Shown piece by piece: positions 59,722 through 64,000 of a DNA stretch of 64,000 nt; positions within the stretch are counted from its first letter, which is position 1; every line of letters starts with the position of its first letter. A program made the translations under genes and the position numbers. The notes under the pieces were generated by a model. That model did not search any database. It was not told the origin of the DNA and saw nothing but the letters and a program-made list of their open reading frames with translations. Source of the DNA: Hybos culiciformis (Eukaryota > Arthropoda > Insecta > Diptera > Hybotidae); NCBI GenBank assembly GCA_964007475.1, contig OZ023273.1, positions 71,053,430 through 71,117,429 of the forward strand, written 5' to 3'.

Positions 59722-61979
59722 CAACTGTGTGTACTTTCATGCATGCACAATTGCTCATAATGTCATAATTGGAAGTAAAAAATAGTTTTAGATTGTATTT
59801 TGTGCACTTTGGTGACCAAAGTTTCTTTTTCTTCATTTTGTTTTTGTACAATTTCTGTTATTGACAAACTTTTCAATTCAATAGAGAATAGAGAATGAAG
59901 AACAGCATCTTAAGGAACACTATAGATTATTTTCTTCTTTTTCAATCAAAAATAATTATCAAATTTTTAAAAAGACTTGAATGTATGTGTGAAACAAAAA
60001 TTAATAAAATAATATTCATATTTTTTTTTTAAATAACATTTTTTGTTAGGTATTGGAAAAAACCCTTGCTGTTTTGTTCAAAGACTAGAATAATTTTAAA
60101 TTTATGTAAGTATAGTTTCTCTCGAAAATTTATTTCCTTTCATTCTCGAAATAAAGTAAACATTTTTGCAACCAAAATTAAATTTAACATTATTTTTTAT
60201 TTATTTTAAAACACAGTATGCAATTGAGGGATTATTATTATATATAAGTGAATATCATTATTGGGATAGAAATTTAAAGGATATATATTCGTATTAACCC
60301 AGTTTGATATTATAAAACTCTGAATTAAAGTTAGAACAAATTTTGCATGTTTCTAAAACACAGTATGCTGTTAAAATTTCTGTTGGTCGTTTTTAATCAT
60401 TATATACCAAAAACACTTTTTTGAATCTAAGATCAACAAAAAATTGAGTAATTTTTTTTAATGCTCTAAGGATTCTTATGAAAATAAATGATATTTTTGT
60501 GCTACAACTAAACCTTTGTGTAATTTATATAAAAAAAAACTTTTTTCTGCACAGTATAATAAATTTACATAAATGAAAATAATTTTATTTTTACTATGTG
60601 AAGTAAATATTTTGAACACATGCAATGTTGAAAAAAAACATAGTTGCTCTATCATCTATCTATAATAAAAATATTTAACATAAATTGCCATTTTTGTCAA
60701 TAAATAAAAAAAATACATAAAGAATAATACACCAATAATAATATCAGAGTTAGTAAATTTTATTTGTTAACAAATTGTCAATATTTCTTGTTATTATTAT
60801 TATGTTTAAAACGTTTTTTTAAAGGCTTTGCAAAGTAATTTAATGTTTTGTATGTACTTATGTACTATGTGCGTACATAACAAAGCCGATAAGAAAGTTA
60901 AGTTCGCTTGAACTATTAAAAGTACAAAGTAACAAACAAATTTCATTAATGCGAAAATTGGAAAAAGTAAAAATTTTGGGGTGTTTTGTTAATAACAAAT
61001 TCTAACTTCAACTGTTAGCTAAGTTTCTAATATTGTGTTGCACTAGGTTGTACAGCTGATAAGTTCTATTATGATTCAACTAAAGTTTTACGTAATAGTA
61101 GATACACCAACAATTAATATATATGTGAATTAAGTTATTTTAAGTGTAAAAATAATAATTTCATTTATCAACTTTAACATTTTTTTATGTTTAATAAGAT
61201 TAAATGAAGTGAAATCAAAGTTGAGCATTTTTAATAGAATTTCAAAAATGTAAAAATTTGAATATTTCTTTACTAAGTACAAGTGAACAGTTAAAAAAAT
61301 CTGTATAGGCAATTTTTTATGGAAATGAACATTGTTTGTAGGTGAGATTTTATTACTATGTCATAATCAAGGTTATTTTTTTTTTATTTTATAAATTTTA
61401 TCATTTTTTTTTTCAAAATCTGATAATGTGGGAGCATTGAAAAGGGAATTTATTTTTTATTCTAACTATAAAGCGAAACAAGTCACTGAATAATTTATAA
61501 ATAAAAACAATGTGGGATTTATTTACCTTAAGATAAAATTCATGATGAGAAATTTTCTAAGCGTAGATACATGTAGGTATTACATAATATGTAACATAAA
61601 AATGTGTAGATAGTTCAATAATGTTTATGCATATCCCAAATGAATTAACTAACAAAACTTTTGCAGTCTTAAGGAAAAATAGATAAAAAAAAACAGAATA
61701 TAGGAAAAGTTTATTAAAAAGTTTTTTATTTACATATTTTTTTATTAATATTTACATAAAATACTTAATATTTCATGCTAAATGAATTTAAGATGAACCG
61801 TGAATTGGCAATATTTACAGATTAATGATTGTTGTTTTATTTTTATATATTTTTTTTCCTGAATAAATTAAAGAATATATAAGAAAAAAAGCATATTATT
61901 CGAACATTTAGGTACTCTTTAATTGAATTTCTTATGTTTTATATGTGGATGTTGTTTTTACAACATTTTTCTGTTTTTG
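59722..61979. other. AT-rich stretch, no gene seen
   Basis: A/T-rich DNA. The 60-codon minus-strand frame at 61130-61312 has no motif. Confidence 0.5.
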
Positions 61980-62540
61980 GTTTCTTGTCTGAGGCGGTGC
62001 CGATTAAAATTTTAAAAACGATTTCTGGACCACTTGCCTTTATCAGACTTTAACTCTTTTGAATGTTTAAAAAATAACCTACCTAACCATCCCTTGGAGT
62101 TCTAACTTGCACATCCTTACTCATAATAAAGTAAGTTCCAAATGTTATAATTAATTTTAAATATATATTCACTCTATGACGCAGTGAGCAACGCCACCAC
62201 CAGACAATAAGGATCGAATTCAATATGTCCATAATACCAAAAAAAAAAATTGTTTTTTACTTTTGAAAAACGTGATATTTAAAAAGTTTTTGTTTGCATA
62301 TTTTTTAATAATATTTGGTATTATTCACCATACTAAATATTTTACTTCAAAACTTCAAAATTTAAAATAAGAATTAGCAGTTTAGTATATTTATTTAGGG
62401 GTTGTAAGAGGTCATGCAAGAGAAAAAAAAAGTAATCTGAGGCAAGTTTTAAATTGCAATGCTGATCCAGGGTCTTTAATCCATCCAAGTTGATGTTAAT
62501 TTCTTCCAATCCTAGATTCCGTGATTTTAACAATTTAAAG
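61980..62540 (-). other. Less AT-rich island, possible exon or relic
   Basis: Two patches here are less AT-rich than the surroundings. On the minus strand, 62095-62247 has a 50-codon ATG frame (MDILNSILIVWWWRCSLRHR, ending VRTPRDG). Another frame at 62342-62533 reads SRNLGLEEININLDGLKTLD with QHCNLKLASD, which has a vaguely leucine-rich-repeat-like spacing. Neither has convincing splice signals or a family match I can name. They may be pieces of a decayed transposon or an exon of an unknown minus-strand gene. Confidence 0.25.
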
Positions 62541-63475
62541 ATTTTTATAATGGTTAATTAGTATTCATTTTGACTATATTTAGTTATTTTTCAGAGTTTT
62601 TTTTTTTGCAATTAAGAAAATCGACTATTTCTTAATATGAAATACGTGAAATTCGTATATTATGATGATAATAAAATCTTTGATGAAAATAAAAAGAATA
62701 TGTAATATTAATATTTTATTTGGTAATAAAATTGATAATAATGTCTTAGCTTTTTATTTCTAACATTCGAAAATGATAAGGGCTTGATTTTATATTATTT
62801 GTTAGTTTTTATTTTTTAAAGTCGACTATCATTCTGATTTATCGTGACTTATCTGCCTTCTAAATAATATATTCAATATTACGGTCACAGCTTCATCTAG
62901 AAAGAATAAAAAAATAATTTATTTGAAATAATATGAAGACTTATAAATTCATAAAGAAAATTTTTATTGATATACAATATTGAATTTCAAGAATTGCTTT
63001 GACTAATTTTTTGTTACTTCAGTTTAGAGAGTGATGAAAAAAAAGTGGCCTTCAACTTTATTTGTTTTTTGAAGTGAAACTTCTTTAGAGGCATTGTGAT
63101 TGAGAGTGAAAAAAATGTAAGTGTCAAAAATGTAACGATTATTGTCAAAAATGCCTCGATTATTGTCAAAAAAAAAAAAGCAAAAAAAAAAGAAAAAATT
63201 TATGTGTCAGCTGATGATAAAACCGACAGCCGCTAGCAACTTAATGAAGCTTATCAGCGAAATAACCTACTCTATATTGGCTCAGAATTAAAGTCGAAAA
63301 TACTATTTTTTTTTTCGATTGAAAAGTAAATTTATTTTAAACAATAATAAAAAAAATATTTCATTTATTAATTATTAGTGCTAATGTTCAAAAAGTTTTT
63401 GGAATACAAATATGTATTCTGAATAAACATCTTCCAATGCACCTATTTTGTAGATAATTTATTTTTGATATTAAT
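62541..63475. other. AT-rich stretch with short repeats
   Basis: No gene. tgtcaaaaatg occurs three times at 63121-63155 as an irregular minisatellite. The segment tgtcagctgatgataaaacc at about 63205 is less AT-rich but has no frame. Confidence 0.5.
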
Positions 63476-63540
63476 TTTTCTTAATGTAATTTTTAGTTTG
63501 TTAGTGTAATTTATTTTTGACAATAAATTACACTAATTAA

Positions 63541-63812
63541 ATGCAGGAGGAATATTTTTATTACAATTATTTTTCGGAAGAAATACTAATGTCAAATTTT
63601 GCAGGCATATTTGAAAATGCTCTTTTAACTAAAACAGATTTTTTTTTTTGAAGTAATTTGTAATTGAGTAAATTATTTTTGCCATTAAATTCCATTAATG
63701 CAATGCATGTAGAATATTTTTATTCCAATTCCTTTTCAGAAGAAGTACTAATACTTAAACATGAAATTTTTCAGGCATATTTGAAAAGTTATTTTAGATT
63801 AAACTTTTCGGG
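63541..63812. repeat. Degenerate tandem duplication, offset 162 bp
   Basis: atgcaggaggaatatttttatt at 63541 (with ttttgcaggcatatttgaaa at about 63597) resembles atgcatgtagaatattttta at 63703 (with ttttcaggcatatttgaaaa at about 63768). The intervening parts align less well. An old direct duplication of about 160 bp. Confidence 0.6.
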
Positions 63813-63924
63813 CAACAAAAAGAAAACATGATTTGAGCCACGCTGCTGTTTTTTCATTCATTATTGTCGCTAATAATATAGTTGTAACCGGAATTGTGTT
63901 AACAGCTTAAAATATAGTCGAAAT

Positions 63925-64000
63925 CATCTAGCAATCAGTGTTGCCATGCAGCCATAATTCTAGCCATTTTGAAATAATTTAAAAGCCATTATGCCACTAA
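63925..64000. other. Possible transposon edge at window end
   Basis: cagtgttgccatgcagccat near 63936 resembles a hAT-type end (cagtgttgcca), and agccatt-type motifs recur three times. The window ends before a right terminus could be seen, so this is a weak call. Confidence 0.2.

Overview
The window is extremely AT-rich eukaryotic DNA: long homopolymer runs, AT microsatellites, no operons and almost no long open frames. It is densely seeded with DNA-transposon relics of hAT, Tc1/mariner, PIF/Harbinger-like and foldback type, plus one family that resembles Helentron-associated (DINE-1-like) elements. The TATA/initiator spacing, the splice signals and the transposon set fit an arthropod, most likely an insect. 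I cannot name a species. One run of exactly 200 N (21643-21842) is a scaffold gap.

Only one piece of a host gene is supported. A 60-codon frame at 2874-3053 (+) has an insect-like start context, a signal-peptide-like hydrophobic segment, the motif CNHQHPKANE and a consensus splice donor. A branch point and 3' splice site lie upstream. It looks like the first coding exon of a leishmanolysin-like (invadolysin, M8) metallopeptidase. No later exon is recognisable, so the remaining 61 kb is probably a very long first intron, or intron followed by intergenic DNA. A separate TATA plus initiator pair with exact 30-base spacing lies at 6354-6387.

Layout. 1-3.05 kb: AT-rich DNA, a CG-rich inverted repeat and the exon. 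3.5-4.9 kb: a foldback element made of about 60-bp palindromic units. 6.7-8.0 kb: a Harbinger-like MITE next to a short hAT element with a perfect 8-bp duplication. 9.5-12.7 kb: three small inverted-repeat elements. 13.3-14.9 kb: a hAT relic with a readable C-terminal transposase fragment, itself carrying a Harbinger-like MITE. 16.1-18.1 kb: a 256-bp MITE, then a mariner relic whose coding sequence is split by a non-autonomous hAT with a perfect 8-bp duplication. 21-34 kb: gap, AT-rich DNA and a MITE family with three copies. 34.2-39.6 kb: Helentron-like elements with internal minisatellites, including a head-to-tail junction. 45-49 kb: a second 256-bp MITE and a tiny LINE 3' end with a 14-bp duplication. 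50.5-54.2 kb: further Helentron-like copies, including an inverted copy of the 1.3-kb composite from 37.9 kb, broken by a 1.87-kb insertion that holds more nested elements. 55.4-57 kb: a motif-rich foldback block hit by a tRNA/5S-like SINE, then two small MITEs. 59.3-59.7 kb: a short hAT with an internal 54-bp tandem repeat.

The main biological content is therefore a layered record of transposition, with the order of insertion readable at several places, inside or beside one putative host gene. No tRNA or rRNA genes, CRISPR arrays or bacterial-type features were found.
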